In this document: one piece after another, positions 27,773 to 37,141 of the stretch | Numbering within the stretch: the stretch's first letter is position 1 | Layout of the letters: every line of letters starts with the position of its first letter | Position numbers and translations under genes: made by a program | Assembly (NCBI GenBank): GCA_009928985.1 | Contig: SABL01000003.1 | Span: 1-57,466, forward strand | Origin: Clostridia bacterium | Lineage (GTDB): Bacteria > Bacillota > Clostridia > Saccharofermentanales > UBA5734 | Direction: 5' to 3' | DNA: 57,466 nucleotides | Notes under the pieces: model-generated | What the model saw: only the letters and a program-made list of their open reading frames with translations | The model's database searches: none | Told to the model about the DNA's origin: nothing

Positions 27773-28957
27773 ATGAGCCATTCAACCATTCGCCTCTTTG
27801 AAGCCAATGTTTATCTTTGTGAATTCGACGCGCGCGTTTTAACTTGCAAGCCAGCTGGCGATTTGTATGCGGTGATCCTGGACCAGACGGTCTTTTATCC
27901 GGAGGGCGGGGGCCAGCCTGCTGACCAGGGTGAGCTAGCCGGGCAACAAGTGATCAATGTCCGGGAAAAGCCGGAGGGATTGGTGCACATCCTCAGTGAA
28001 CCCCTGGTGGAGGGGGCGATGGTTCACGGCGCAATTGACTGGACCACACGCTTCGCACGCATGCAGCATCACAGCGGTGAACACATCGTATCCGGCCTGG
28101 TCAAGCAGCGATTTGGCTTGGACAATGTCGGTTTTCATATGGGTAGCGAAGTTGTGACCATGGATTTCAATGGCGTGCTGGATGATACCATGCTGGAAGA
28201 AGTGGAGCGGTTGGCGAACCAGGTGATTTACCATAATGTGCCGGTCGAGGCGGCCTATCCGCTGGAATCAGACTTGGCAAATCTGGATTATCGCAGTAAA
28301 AAAGCGCTCGAGGGCAACATCCGGATTGTCACGATCCCCGGGGCGGACATGTGTGCCTGCTGTGGCACCCATGTCCGGCACACGGGTGAGATCGGGATCA
28401 TTCGCCTGGTCAAAGCTGAGAAGTACAAAGGTGGCTCCCGGGTGACTCTGCTGTGTGGTCTGAAGGCTTGGCAGGACGCACGCACCCAGGCCTTGCGTGT
28501 GCAGGCGATTGCGTCTGGTCTGTCTACTGCGGCTGACACCGTAGTGCAGGCCGTACAGCGGTTGAATGAGGAACTGACGGCAACGAAAAAGCAAAACCAG
28601 GCGCTGAAAGGTCAAGTCTGGGCGCTGGAAACAGCTCGGGTAGTCGCGATCAAAGGCTGGGTAGTCCGGTTTGAGGATGATTTGACCGCGGATGACCTCA
28701 GACAGTGCTGCCAGATCTTTGGCCAGAAAACCGGACGGGCGATCATTCTGTCAGCAAAAATAAATGACAGCAGGGAAGAAGTGCCCTCTGAATATCGCTA
28801 CGCGATGTTCAGCACCAATGAAGATCTACGGGAAATGGCCAAATTTTTCAACCAGCACTTTTCTGGTAAGGGCGGAGGCAGTGCCACACTCGTCCAAGGC
28901 ACGATTCAAGGGACAAAGCGCGAAATCGAGGAATTTTTCTCAGAGCTGTCAAAGTAA
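27773..28957 (+). CDS. AlaX-like / alanyl-tRNA synthetase-related editing protein with DHHA1 domain
   Basis: FYPEGGGQPADQG, MQHHSGEHI, ADMCACCGTHV, C-terminal GKGGGSATLVQG. Confidence 0.9.
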   Translation: MSHSTIRLFEANVYLCEFDARVLTCKPAGDLYAVILDQTVFYPEGGGQPADQGELAGQQVINVREKPEGLVHILSEPLVEGAMVHGAIDWTTRFARMQHHSGEHIVSGLVKQRFGLDNVGFHMGSEVVTMDFNGVLDDTMLEEVERLANQVIYHNVPVEAAYPLESDLANLDYRSKKALEGNIRIVTIPGADMCACCGTHVRHTGEIGIIRLVKAEKYKGGSRVTLLCGLKAWQDARTQALRVQAIASGLSTAADTVVQAVQRLNEELTATKKQNQALKGQVWALETARVVAIKGWVVRFEDDLTADDLRQCCQIFGQKTGRAIILSAKINDSREEVPSEYRYAMFSTNEDLREMAKFFNQHFSGKGGGSATLVQGTIQGTKREIEEFFSELSK

Positions 28958-28994
28958 GCCTTTGGTGGGACTAACTAAAAGAGAAAACAATAGA

Positions 28995-29033
28995 AAAGGG
29001 CCGTCATGAAACTTGCGTTTCAGACGGCCCTTT
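28995..29033. terminator. Bidirectional rho-independent terminator
   Basis: AAAGGGCCGTC-atgaaacttgcgtttca-GACGGCCCTTT between convergent genes. Confidence 0.85.
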
Positions 29034-29054
29034 GATGTTTCGATGTGGGTGTTA

Positions 29055-29237
29055 TTATCTCTTTTTGCGATTGCGCTTGCGGGCAGCAGCCTGGCGGCGG
29101 ATGTCCTTTTCACGGCTGTTTTCAAAATGGGACTTGATCTTGTAATCGCGCAGGATGCCTTCCTTGGCGACGGTTTGTTTGAATTTACGCAGAGCCTGTT
29201 CGAAACTTTCCGGACTATTGACTGTGATTTTGACCAT
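29055..29237 (-). CDS. rpsU: 30S ribosomal protein bS21
   Basis: MVKITVNSPESFEQALRKFKQTVAKEGILRDYKIKSHFENSREKDIRRQAAARKRNRKKR. Confidence 0.95.
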   Translation of the reverse strand: MVKITVNSPESFEQALRKFKQTVAKEGILRDYKIKSHFENSREKDIRRQAAARKRNRKKR

Positions 29238-29632
29238 ATTGCACTCCTTTTTGCATAACTGCAGGATACTGACCTGCGACCGGCGGTTCATGGGAAGAGC
29301 CGCCCTCTGAATAATCTGTTTTGTCTGAGCTTAGCCTGGTGAATCATTCGAAATCATCAGGAAATGGGAGATTCTATATAGATCTATCACATTCTTTCTT
29401 TGTAACATTTCGCAACTGAATCAAAAGTATACCACAATAATCGGACGACGGAAATAGTGATTTCAAGTTTTGTCGATTTGGCTTTGCTGTGTCGGGAAGG
29501 AGCGTGACAAACCATTAATGCCGATCATTTTTAGGCCGCATGTTTCACCTCGTAGACACAATGCGGCTTGCCAAAAATTCTTGATGAGTGCGCATAATAC
29601 GTATAAAATGAAAGTGCGGGGGAATAGATGAA

Positions 29633-29751
29633 ATGAGGTTCAAGGAAATCGAACGGATTCTATTAGAAGATGGGTGGAAACTCGAGAACTCAAAGGGATC
29701 TCATTTTCAGTCATCATCAAGGCGATTAAAAGGCAAGCGGGCCTGAAGTAG
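29633..29751 (+). pseudogene. hicA: HicA-family toxin remnant (internal deletion/frameshift)
   Basis: MRFKEIERILLEDGWKLENSKGSHFQ (HicA N-terminus with GSH), then a shift of frame to ...VIIKAIKRQAGLK* (HicA C-terminus). The middle of the fold is missing. Confidence 0.75.
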
Positions 29752-29774
29752 GTCGGCGTAAGGGGGGTAATTCG

Positions 29775-30197
29775 ATGAAACTTGTTTATTGTGCGTGCTT
29801 TTATCAAGATCATGAAAGCGGTGCATATGCCGTCGTTGTTCCAGATCTGCCCGGATGTACAACCGGTGGTGAAGGTCTGGCTGAAGCAATAGAAATGGCA
29901 ACAGATGCAGCGTCTGGTTGGGTGCTTGATGAACTTGAAAACGGTAAAAATATTCCTTTGGCTACCCCTGTTGAAAAGGTCGAGCTTGACCCGGACATGG
30001 GGAAAGGTTTTGTCGCTCCCATCGTTCTCGATATGGATCGTTATACAGAAAAGTATGGTAAAAAGTCTATCCGGAAAAATTTGACGGTACCAAATTGGCT
30101 GAATACAAAAGCCGAACAAGCACATATTAACTTTTCTCAAGTCTTAAAAGAGGCGCTAATGGAACGACTTGGCTTGTCCGAGCGGAAAGGGGCGTGA
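29775..30197 (+). CDS. hicB: HicB-family antitoxin
   Basis: MKLVYCACFYQDHESGAYAVVVPDLPGCTTGGEGLAEAIEMATDAASGW...; C-terminal ribbon-helix-helix-like region. Confidence 0.88.
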   Translation: MKLVYCACFYQDHESGAYAVVVPDLPGCTTGGEGLAEAIEMATDAASGWVLDELENGKNIPLATPVEKVELDPDMGKGFVAPIVLDMDRYTEKYGKKSIRKNLTVPNWLNTKAEQAHINFSQVLKEALMERLGLSERKGA

Positions 30198-30244
30198 CAA
30201 ACCATAAAAGTGCGATGCGCTGCGATCGGTGGTCAAGAATAAAA

Positions 30245-30275
30245 TAGACCGCCAAGTTATGACGGTCTACTTTTT
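30245..30275 (+). terminator. Rho-independent terminator downstream of hicB
   Basis: TAGACCGccaagttatgaCGGTCTACTTTTT. Confidence 0.8.
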
Positions 30276-30295
30276 CTCCGGTAAGGAGAATGTTG

Positions 30296-30371
30296 TGGTT
30301 GCGGAGGCAGGATTCGAACCTGCGACCTTCGGGTTATGAGCCCGACAAGCTACCAACTGCTCCACTCCGCG
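30296..30371 (-). tRNA. tRNA-fMet (initiator, CAT)
   Basis: Reverse complement CGCGGAGTGGAGCAGTTGGTAGCTTGTCGGGCTCATAACCCGAAGGTCGCAGGTTCGAATCCTGCCTCCGCAACCA. C1-A72 mismatch and GGG/CCC anticodon stem identify the initiator; CCA is encoded. Confidence 0.95.
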
Positions 30372-30406
30372 GTATAAAATTGAGGCGGTTCGTTGCACCC
30401 AAGTGG

Positions 30407-30493
30407 TGGTGCTCGTGGCCGGACTCGAACCGGCACGGAGGTTAATCCGACGGATTTTAAGTCCGGTGCGTCTGCCTATTCCGCCACACGAGC
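30407..30493 (-). tRNA. tRNA-Leu (TAA)
   Basis: Reverse complement GCTCGTGTGGCGGAATAGGCAGACGCACCGGACTTAAAATCCGTCGG...CGTGCCGGTTCGAGTCCGGCCACGAGCACCA; class II with variable arm. Confidence 0.95.
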
Positions 30494-30588
30494 AAGAGTT
30501 TCTTGTTGTGTGCTCAGTAATAATAGCACCAGAGTGGATGTCTGTCAAATACTTTTATCTGGCCCGTTTTCCCCCTTGAATGTATTTT

Positions 30589-31749
30589 TTAAAGCAAGGA
30601 TTCGCCATCTGTCTGGGTCGCTACACCCAGGAGGGTTGTCACGGTGGCGCCGGCATCGGCGAAGGTCCTGCGGGTGCCCTTGGCAAGGCCGGGCGGGACC
30701 AGATGGCCCCAGATCAGGAGCGGCACGTACTCACGTGAATGATCCGTGCTGGGTGAGGCCGGATCGCAGCCGTGATCGGCGGTGATCATCAGGACGTCAT
30801 CCTCGTGCAGCAGAGGCAGCAGGTCGCCGAGCCTTTCATCGAAGCGACCCAGGGCCTGGGCATAGCCTACCGCATCGTTGCGATGGCCATAGACCATGTC
30901 AAATTCGACCAGATTGACAAAGCAAAGCCCCTGCCAGTCTTCACCGGCAATGGTCAGCAATTTATCCATGCCGTCCTCGTTGCTGATGGTTGGCAGCGAG
31001 CGGCTGATGCCCTGGCCGGCGAAAATGTCGTTGATTTTTCCGATGCTGATCGTCTCCTGTCCTGCCTGCTGCAGTTCGTCGAGGATCGTCGGCCGCGGTG
31101 GCAGCAGGGAGAAGTCGTGGCGCCGGGCGGTGCGCTTGAACTGGCCCGGCTCGCCCTCGAATGGTCGGGCAATCACACGGCCGACGGCGTGTTCGCCCTG
31201 CAGGAGATCGCGTGCGATCTGGCAGTAAGCATAGAGCTGTTCGACCGGAACGATGGCTTCGTGAGCTGCAACCTGGAAAACACTGTCGGCCGAGGTGTAG
31301 ACAATCAGCTTGCCCGTCGCCAAGTGCTCTTCGCCAAAATCTGTCAGCACCTTTGTACCGGAATAAGGCAAATTACATAGTGTGCCACGTCCCGTTTGCT
31401 GTTCAAAAGCCTGGATGATCTCCGGCGGGAATCCTTGGGGGTAGGTGGGCATGGCCTGCGGCGAAATCAGGCCGGCGATCTCCCAGTGTCCGATGGTCGT
31501 GTCTTTGCCGGCCGACTGCTCAGCCAGACGGGCAAACGCGCCAGCCGGTCTGGCGACCGGTGTTCCGAACGTGACCCCGTCGATGTTGTAAAGGCCGAGC
31601 CGGGTCAAATTCGGCACAGCGAGCACGCCCGTGTCAAAACAGGCCTTCAGGGTATTGCTGCCCTCATCACCATACTTGGCGGCATCCGGCAGTTCGCCGA
31701 TTCCGAAACTATCCAGGACGATGAGAAAAACGCGTTGGGCATTTGGCAT
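30589..31749 (-). CDS. deoB: Phosphopentomutase
   Basis: [67 protein letters not shown]. Confidence 0.95.
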   Translation of the reverse strand: MPNAQRVFLIVLDSFGIGELPDAAKYGDEGSNTLKACFDTGVLAVPNLTRLGLYNIDGVTFGTPVARPAGAFARLAEQSAGKDTTIGHWEIAGLISPQAMPTYPQGFPPEIIQAFEQQTGRGTLCNLPYSGTKVLTDFGEEHLATGKLIVYTSADSVFQVAAHEAIVPVEQLYAYCQIARDLLQGEHAVGRVIARPFEGEPGQFKRTARRHDFSLLPPRPTILDELQQAGQETISIGKINDIFAGQGISRSLPTISNEDGMDKLLTIAGEDWQGLCFVNLVEFDMVYGHRNDAVGYAQALGRFDERLGDLLPLLHEDDVLMITADHGCDPASPSTDHSREYVPLLIWGHLVPPGLAKGTRRTFADAGATVTTLLGVATQTDGESLL

Positions 31750-31900
31750 GGCGGTGACACTCCCTTGTTCAATCATGGACTTGAGTTTCGAACTTAGGTG
31801 ACTTCATTAGTATACAGCTTTGTCTGCTGGATGCATTGCAGCTTTCAGACGGTCATTTTTCAGTTGGCATAAATAATGCCATCGTTCTAAGGTTGACGGT

Positions 31901-32014
31901 GCTATGATGGAAGTAACAGAATAAGCTTTGGCGGCGTTGAAGTGCATCCTGTATCTGGACGCTTGGGGTGCATGGAGCCAATAGCGAAACCGGTCAATTC
32001 GGCCGGTTTTTTTG
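31901..32014 (+). ncRNA. Structured 5' leader RNA B (same core as leader A)
   Basis: GGTGCTATGATGG..., hairpin TGCATCC(31943-31949)-16-nt loop TGTATCTGGACGCTTG-GGGTGCA(31966-31972), TGGAGCCAATAGCGAAACCGG, terminator. 5' end not determined. Confidence 0.65.
31987..32013 (+). terminator. Intrinsic terminator within leader B
   Basis: AAACCGG-tcaattcgg-CCGGTTTTTTT. Confidence 0.85.
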
Positions 32015-32054
32015 TGCCGGTTCGAGATCCAAGGAAAAGGAGTGTGATGTGTGG

Positions 32055-33119
32055 ATGAATGCGAAGAAGAAGCTGGCTTTGCTGTTGTCGCTGGTGCTCC
32101 TGGTTATGATGCTGCCTGCCACAGTCCTGGCAGAGGAGGCGACCGCAGAAGTTGTAGCACCGCCGTTGTACCTGGCACTGGGCGACTCGATTAGCTTTGG
32201 GTTGACGGACTATGATTTTGCCGAATCAGAGTTCGATGGCTATACGCAGATGTTTTATGATGACGTACTCGAGGACCTGGGATTTGTTCACGATGAAAAT
32301 TTAAATAATCTCAGTTATCCAGGTGATACAACGCAGGATTTGCTGAATCTGCTAAATGGAGAAGACCATTTGGAGGGAATATACAACAGGGTTCCTGCAC
32401 TGCAATACTATTTGCCTCAGGCTGATATCATTACAATCAGTATTGGCAGCAACAATTTGTTGGGTCCGTTTATTGCAGGAATTGCAGGAATGTATGAAGG
32501 CATCGATTCTGTACTTGGGGATATAACAGGAGCAGCCATGCTGACTCAACTGGCTGGAGCCATTTATTCTGATTACCATGATGGCGACACGAGCACTCCT
32601 GAGACAAAACTGGCTGCGCTGATGGATCCGCTCGACGATGCCTGGCATGAGGGCACCATTCAATTCCTGAATGATTGGGCTGTTATCTTGGCTAAGATAC
32701 GCAAAATCAATCCGGATGCAAAGATTTATGTTAACAATTTGTACAATCCACTGCTCGCCTCCAAGCTGAGCAGTCCTTCATTCGCTGGTTTTTATGATCT
32801 GGTAAATAAATACATTTCAAAAATCAATTCACAGATGAATCGCTTGGGCAAAAATGGACGATTCGAATACACTGTGGTTGATGTCTACCAGCCATTTGAT
32901 AATGTTGGGAATTTCGGATACTTGCTTGGATCGCCACCAAATCCGTTAACTGCCCCGGTTGCCTTCAATCTGCCCTTAGCACTCTTGACCATACAATCAG
33001 CACAATCATTCGATGAAATCAATCTACCGTCATTCATCATCTTCTGTGACCCGCATCCCACTACCTTTGGCCACATGATCATCACACAGGAACTTGTTTT
33101 AGTGGCAGAGATTGACTGA
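32055..33119 (+). CDS. Secreted SGNH/GDSL-type hydrolase
   Basis: Signal peptide, then YLALGDSISFG (block I), ISIGSNNLLGPF, and FCDPHPTTFGH (block V). ATG at 32055 chosen because the terminator lies upstream; AAGGAG SD. Confidence 0.88.
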   Translation: MNAKKKLALLLSLVLLVMMLPATVLAEEATAEVVAPPLYLALGDSISFGLTDYDFAESEFDGYTQMFYDDVLEDLGFVHDENLNNLSYPGDTTQDLLNLLNGEDHLEGIYNRVPALQYYLPQADIITISIGSNNLLGPFIAGIAGMYEGIDSVLGDITGAAMLTQLAGAIYSDYHDGDTSTPETKLAALMDPLDDAWHEGTIQFLNDWAVILAKIRKINPDAKIYVNNLYNPLLASKLSSPSFAGFYDLVNKYISKINSQMNRLGKNGRFEYTVVDVYQPFDNVGNFGYLLGSPPNPLTAPVAFNLPLALLTIQSAQSFDEINLPSFIIFCDPHPTTFGHMIITQELVLVAEID

Positions 33120-33150
33120 TTTCTTGATCGGTTGACTGAGACATTGCAAA

Positions 33151-33172
33151 GGTGCCTGGAAGACCAGGCACC
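33151..33172. terminator. Hairpin between convergent genes, likely terminator
   Basis: GGTGCCTGG-aaga-CCAGGCACC perfect 9-bp stem. Confidence 0.6.
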
Positions 33173-33210
33173 CTAACTTATTTGGTATGCTTAGCTGATT
33201 GCGATTGATT

Positions 33211-34038
33211 TTATTGATTAAGTGGCGTTCTGATTGCGGTATTCAACTTCTTCCGTCCTCTCGCCACCACCACAATCAAGGCAATCGCAAATAACACCAG
33301 ACAACCAATCACTGTCACGATCACCCACGGGTACTGCCCATCAAACCCACTGGCGGAGAGATGCTTGAGCAGGATGCCGGTATAAGCCCAGACCAGGACC
33401 AGACCATAAGCGATGCTCTTGAGGAAAACCGTCGTGACCCAGCCGATCAAAAGACCGGCCAGCAGAATCAGGACCGTCCAGATGGGTTCGCTCAATCCAG
33501 CGCCAGTCCACTCCAGATCGACCAGCAAGGTCGTAACATTGGCGATCGTCGCCACGGTAATCCAGCCGAAATAGATTGCAAACGGCAGGCGGACGAAAAC
33601 TTTCCCGCCTGTTTCATAGGCCTGTTTGCGAGTGATCAGGTTGATGGCAGCCAGGCTGATCAGCAGGACGAGCATCAAGGCCATTGTCAGCGGAATCAGG
33701 CGGTAGTGCCAGGCAAAAATCCAGCTTGCATTGGCGAGCGAAGAGACAATGAAAAGCAGGCGGATCTTCTGCTCACTTAAGAACAAGGAATCCTGTCTGT
33801 TTTTCTGGAACAGTCCGAACTGGTAAAGCACATAGCCAGCCAGCGCTAGGTAGATCACACCCCAGATGGCAAATGTCAGCCCGGCAGGGGCGAACAGGTT
33901 GGGGTAAGAATCGGAAACATCTCCCGTTGTGAGGCCGTTGATCGGCAGGATATTGGCCAGGGCATTGACCAGGATCATGACCAGATAAGCGGTCAGGACC
34001 AGTAACTTGGTGGGGACCCGTCTTGTTTGAGTTTCCAT
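33211..34038 (-). CDS. TspO/MBR-related membrane protein
   Basis: ANILPINGLTTGDVSDSYPNLFAPAGLTFAIWGVIYLALAGYVLYQFGLF; multi-TM. Confidence 0.75.
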   Translation of the reverse strand: METQTRRVPTKLLVLTAYLVMILVNALANILPINGLTTGDVSDSYPNLFAPAGLTFAIWGVIYLALAGYVLYQFGLFQKNRQDSLFLSEQKIRLLFIVSSLANASWIFAWHYRLIPLTMALMLVLLISLAAINLITRKQAYETGGKVFVRLPFAIYFGWITVATIANVTTLLVDLEWTGAGLSEPIWTVLILLAGLLIGWVTTVFLKSIAYGLVLVWAYTGILLKHLSASGFDGQYPWVIVTVIGCLVLFAIALIVVVARGRKKLNTAIRTPLNQ

Positions 34039-34052
34039 GGGTGCACGCTCCT

Positions 34053-34619
34053 TTAGCATGAGATGAAATCATAGCGGAGGATCGGGGTATAGACTCGCCG
34101 CCCCTCGATCTGCTCGCTCTTGAACAACGTCAAATGGTCGACTTTGATCGGCTCGATGGTGACTGGCCCGAGTGACTGCTCGATCATCTGGAAATCTTGT
34201 GTAAATACGACATCTTGGCCCAATGTGATGTGCGGTGCATAAGGCCGGGTTTCGGCGGCAAATCCAGTCGGCACAAGACCTTGCTCGGTCTGACGCTTCA
34301 GCTGCTGCAAGACCTGCAAGTCGCCGGCCAGCCCGATCCAGACGACCCGGATCGAATCGCGGCCGCGAAACTGGCCCAGCCCGGTGAACTCGAGCTGGAA
34401 TGGCGCCTGCTGCTGGGCCAGGCTGCCTATCACCGCATCGATCAGCGCCAACTGATCCTCCCGCACCTCCGGAAGAAATTTCAAAGTCAGGTGCAGATTC
34501 TCCTCACGCTTCCAGCGCCCCTTCCGTGCATCTTTATGCAATAAATTAATTATTCTGGCAATCTCGGATTTTTGCAGATCACCCAGCTCAACCCCGATAA
34601 ACGCCCTGATAGCAACCAC
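34053..34619 (-). CDS. RNA 2',3'-cyclic phosphodiesterase (2H family), copy 2
   Basis: VVAIRAFIGVELGD, HLTLKFLPEV and HITLGQ. Start uncertain (GTG proposed). Confidence 0.85.
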   Translation of the reverse strand: MVAIRAFIGVELGDLQKSEIARIINLLHKDARKGRWKREENLHLTLKFLPEVREDQLALIDAVIGSLAQQQAPFQLEFTGLGQFRGRDSIRVVWIGLAGDLQVLQQLKRQTEQGLVPTGFAAETRPYAPHITLGQDVVFTQDFQMIEQSLGPVTIEPIKVDHLTLFKSEQIEGRRVYTPILRYDFISC

Positions 34620-34631
34620 CTCCGGAATCGG

Positions 34632-34664
34632 TGCCGAAAAAGGGACGGGGTCCCTTTTTCGGCA
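34632..34664. repeat. Dispersed palindromic repeat, copy 1
   Basis: TGCCGAAAAAGGGAC-GGG-GTCCCTTTTTCGGCA, 15-bp arms. Confidence 0.9.
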
Positions 34665-34668
34665 AAAT

Positions 34669-37107
34669 TTAATCCTTGTCCCCTTGCTGTGCATCGTGGA
34701 AGGTTTGCAGCTTGTTGTTGGCTTTGGCGAAGATGCTGCCTTCTGGGTAGGCGCCGGTGGCGTCTTTCTGGCCGGCAGGCTGGCCGGTGAGGATTTCGAT
34801 GCCTTGGTCGATGGTCTGGACGGCGTAGAGGTGGAAGCGCCCGGCGCGGACGGCGTCGAGGACTTCGTCTTTGAGCATCAGGTTGTCGATATTGCTCTGT
34901 GGGATGATGACACCCTGGTCACCGGTCAGACCCTTGGCAACGCAGATGTCGTAAAAACCTTCGATCTTCTCGGTGACACCGCCGATCGGCTGGATCTCAC
35001 CATACTGGTTGACCGAGCCGGTGACGGCCAGGGACTGGCGGACGGGTGCATCGGCGAGGCTGGAGAGAATGGCATAGAGTTCGGCGCTGGAAGCACTGTC
35101 GCCCTCAATGCCGCCATAGTTCTGCTCAAATGTGATCTGGGCCGTCAGGGAGAGCGGCTTGTCCTGTGCGAACTTCATTCCCAGATATCCGGCCAGTGTC
35201 AGGACCCCCTTGCTGTGGATGCTGCCGCTCATCTCAGTCTCGCGCTCGATCGCGATGACCCCATCCTTGCCCATGAAAGTGACCGCTGTGATCCGGGAAG
35301 GCTGGCCAAAAGCGAAATTGCCCAGCTCGACAACAGACAACCCGTTGACCTGGCCGATGCGTTCACCCGCTGTGTCGATCAACAGTTTGCCGGTCAGGAT
35401 CATCTCCTGGACCTTTTCCTCGACTCGGCTCCGGCGGAAATGCCTCTGGCGGATCGCCTCATCGACATGGGTAGCTGAGACAAGCGTCGAACCATCGAGT
35501 GCCGCCAGCGCACTGGCCTCGTAAATAATCTCGCCAACTTCATTGAACCGGGTCGAAAGCTTGGTCTGGTCACCGGCCAGGCGCGAACCGTACTCGATGA
35601 TCTGGGCCAGGGCGGTCCGGTCGAGGTGGTGGAGCTTTTCGCGCTGGCACAACGAGCTGACAAACGAGACATATTTGCAGAGATTTTCCCGTGAACGAGC
35701 CATTTCGACATCAAAATCGACCTTGACCTTGAACAGCTTGGCAAAATCTTCATCCGAGGTCAGGACCAGATAGAAGAGCGGACTGCCGATCAGGATGACC
35801 TTGAGCCGCAAGGGGATTGGCTCCATGCGCATGGTGGCGGTCGGGATGTTGCGATACTGCTCACCGATGTTTTCGATCACCGCCTGGCGGTATTTCAGAG
35901 TCCGCTTGAGCTGCTCCCAGACCAGCGGCTCGATCAGGGCATCCCGGGCCTGCAAGATCAGATAGCCGCCGTTGGCCCGGTGGATTGCCCCCGGTTTGAC
36001 CATGGTGAAATCTGTCGACACCGACATCAGCTGGTTCTTGTATTCGACCTTGCCAAACAAGTTGTAATAGTTGGGGTTGGTTTCCAGGATGACGGGTGCC
36101 CCAGTAGCTCCTTCATGGCTGATGAACAGATTGACCTTGTAGCGGGTGAATTCTTCGCCGTCCCCGGGTCCCGCGACCAGTGAAAGGTCAACGAGTTCTT
36201 CTTCATCACTGGATTCGGTTGTTTCTCCAGCTTCTTCAGTCTCCAATTCCAAAAACAGCTCGCGGTTCTCCTCGATGTCTTTGCGGACAGCTTCGAGATA
36301 GGCCAGTACCTTGGCGTGACCTTCATATTTCTCGCGCAGGCGGTCGACAGAGGGCGTGGCAGCTGCCCGGGCGATCTGCTTTTCCAAATCGACGATTTTC
36401 TCGGCCGTCTGCTTTTCCAAGGACTTGCCTTCACGCAAAATCTCTTCCAGAACGCTTTCCAGCCGATGGCCGGTTGCTTCGAGCGACTGGCGCTGCTCAT
36501 CCGGAAGATCGGAGAATTCCTGGTTCGAATAAGGCTTTTCGTCCTTTAGCGGCATGATCATCAGCTTGCCGCCGGCCTGGCGGAACAGGAAGCGAACCTC
36601 GCTGGCCTGCTTTTGCAAGGCGTTGAGGCGTTCTTGCATATGGCTTTGGAAGGATGTTTCGAGCGACTTTTTCTTTTGTTCGTAATCGCTGCTCTCGAAA
36701 GCTTTCGGCATCGCAGCGCGCAGTTCGCGTACCAGCTCATCCATGTCTTTCTGGAACTGCCGTCCCTGGCCGGCTGGCAGTGAAATGGCAACCGGGTTTT
36801 CCTTGTCGACAAAATTGTTGACATAGCACCAGTCGTCCGGCACTGTGCCGTCCGCAGCAGCCTTGGTGACGCTGGCATTGACGTAAGTCGTCTTGCCCGT
36901 GCCTGGCTGTCCCGAGACAAAAATATTGTAGCCCGGGGCATCCATCGCCAGGCCGAATTGCATCGAGCGCACAGCCCGATCCTGGCCAATTACTCCTTCC
37001 AGACCGGGAACGTCTTGGCTTGAGGCGCAAAAATCCAGCTCAGTATCCAGGTCGCAGACCCGTCTGAGTTTGGCCACGGGAATCTGGAAACGTTCGGCTT
37101 GTTCCAT
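34669..37107 (-). CDS. Lon-like ATP-dependent protease (AAA ATPase plus S16 protease domain)
   Basis: VSGQPGTGKTTYVNAS, HRANGGYLILQARDALIEPLVWEQLKRTLK, S16 region EGDSASSAELYAILSSLADAPVRQSLAVTGSVNQYGEIQPIGGVTEKIEGFYD. Confidence 0.93.
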   Translation of the reverse strand: MEQAERFQIPVAKLRRVCDLDTELDFCASSQDVPGLEGVIGQDRAVRSMQFGLAMDAPGYNIFVSGQPGTGKTTYVNASVTKAAADGTVPDDWCYVNNFVDKENPVAISLPAGQGRQFQKDMDELVRELRAAMPKAFESSDYEQKKKSLETSFQSHMQERLNALQKQASEVRFLFRQAGGKLMIMPLKDEKPYSNQEFSDLPDEQRQSLEATGHRLESVLEEILREGKSLEKQTAEKIVDLEKQIARAAATPSVDRLREKYEGHAKVLAYLEAVRKDIEENRELFLELETEEAGETTESSDEEELVDLSLVAGPGDGEEFTRYKVNLFISHEGATGAPVILETNPNYYNLFGKVEYKNQLMSVSTDFTMVKPGAIHRANGGYLILQARDALIEPLVWEQLKRTLKYRQAVIENIGEQYRNIPTATMRMEPIPLRLKVILIGSPLFYLVLTSDEDFAKLFKVKVDFDVEMARSRENLCKYVSFVSSLCQREKLHHLDRTALAQIIEYGSRLAGDQTKLSTRFNEVGEIIYEASALAALDGSTLVSATHVDEAIRQRHFRRSRVEEKVQEMILTGKLLIDTAGERIGQVNGLSVVELGNFAFGQPSRITAVTFMGKDGVIAIERETEMSGSIHSKGVLTLAGYLGMKFAQDKPLSLTAQITFEQNYGGIEGDSASSAELYAILSSLADAPVRQSLAVTGSVNQYGEIQPIGGVTEKIEGFYDICVAKGLTGDQGVIIPQSNIDNLMLKDEVLDAVRAGRFHLYAVQTIDQGIEILTGQPAGQKDATGAYPEGSIFAKANNKLQTFHDAQQGDKD

Positions 37108-37141
37108 GAAGATCCCTCCTTGAGTTGTTGTCGGGTGCCAG

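Noticed and set aside
31968-32054. N-terminal extension of the SGNH hydrolase ORF
   Set aside because: Would translate through the intrinsic terminator of leader B; signal peptide and SD support the ATG at 32055.
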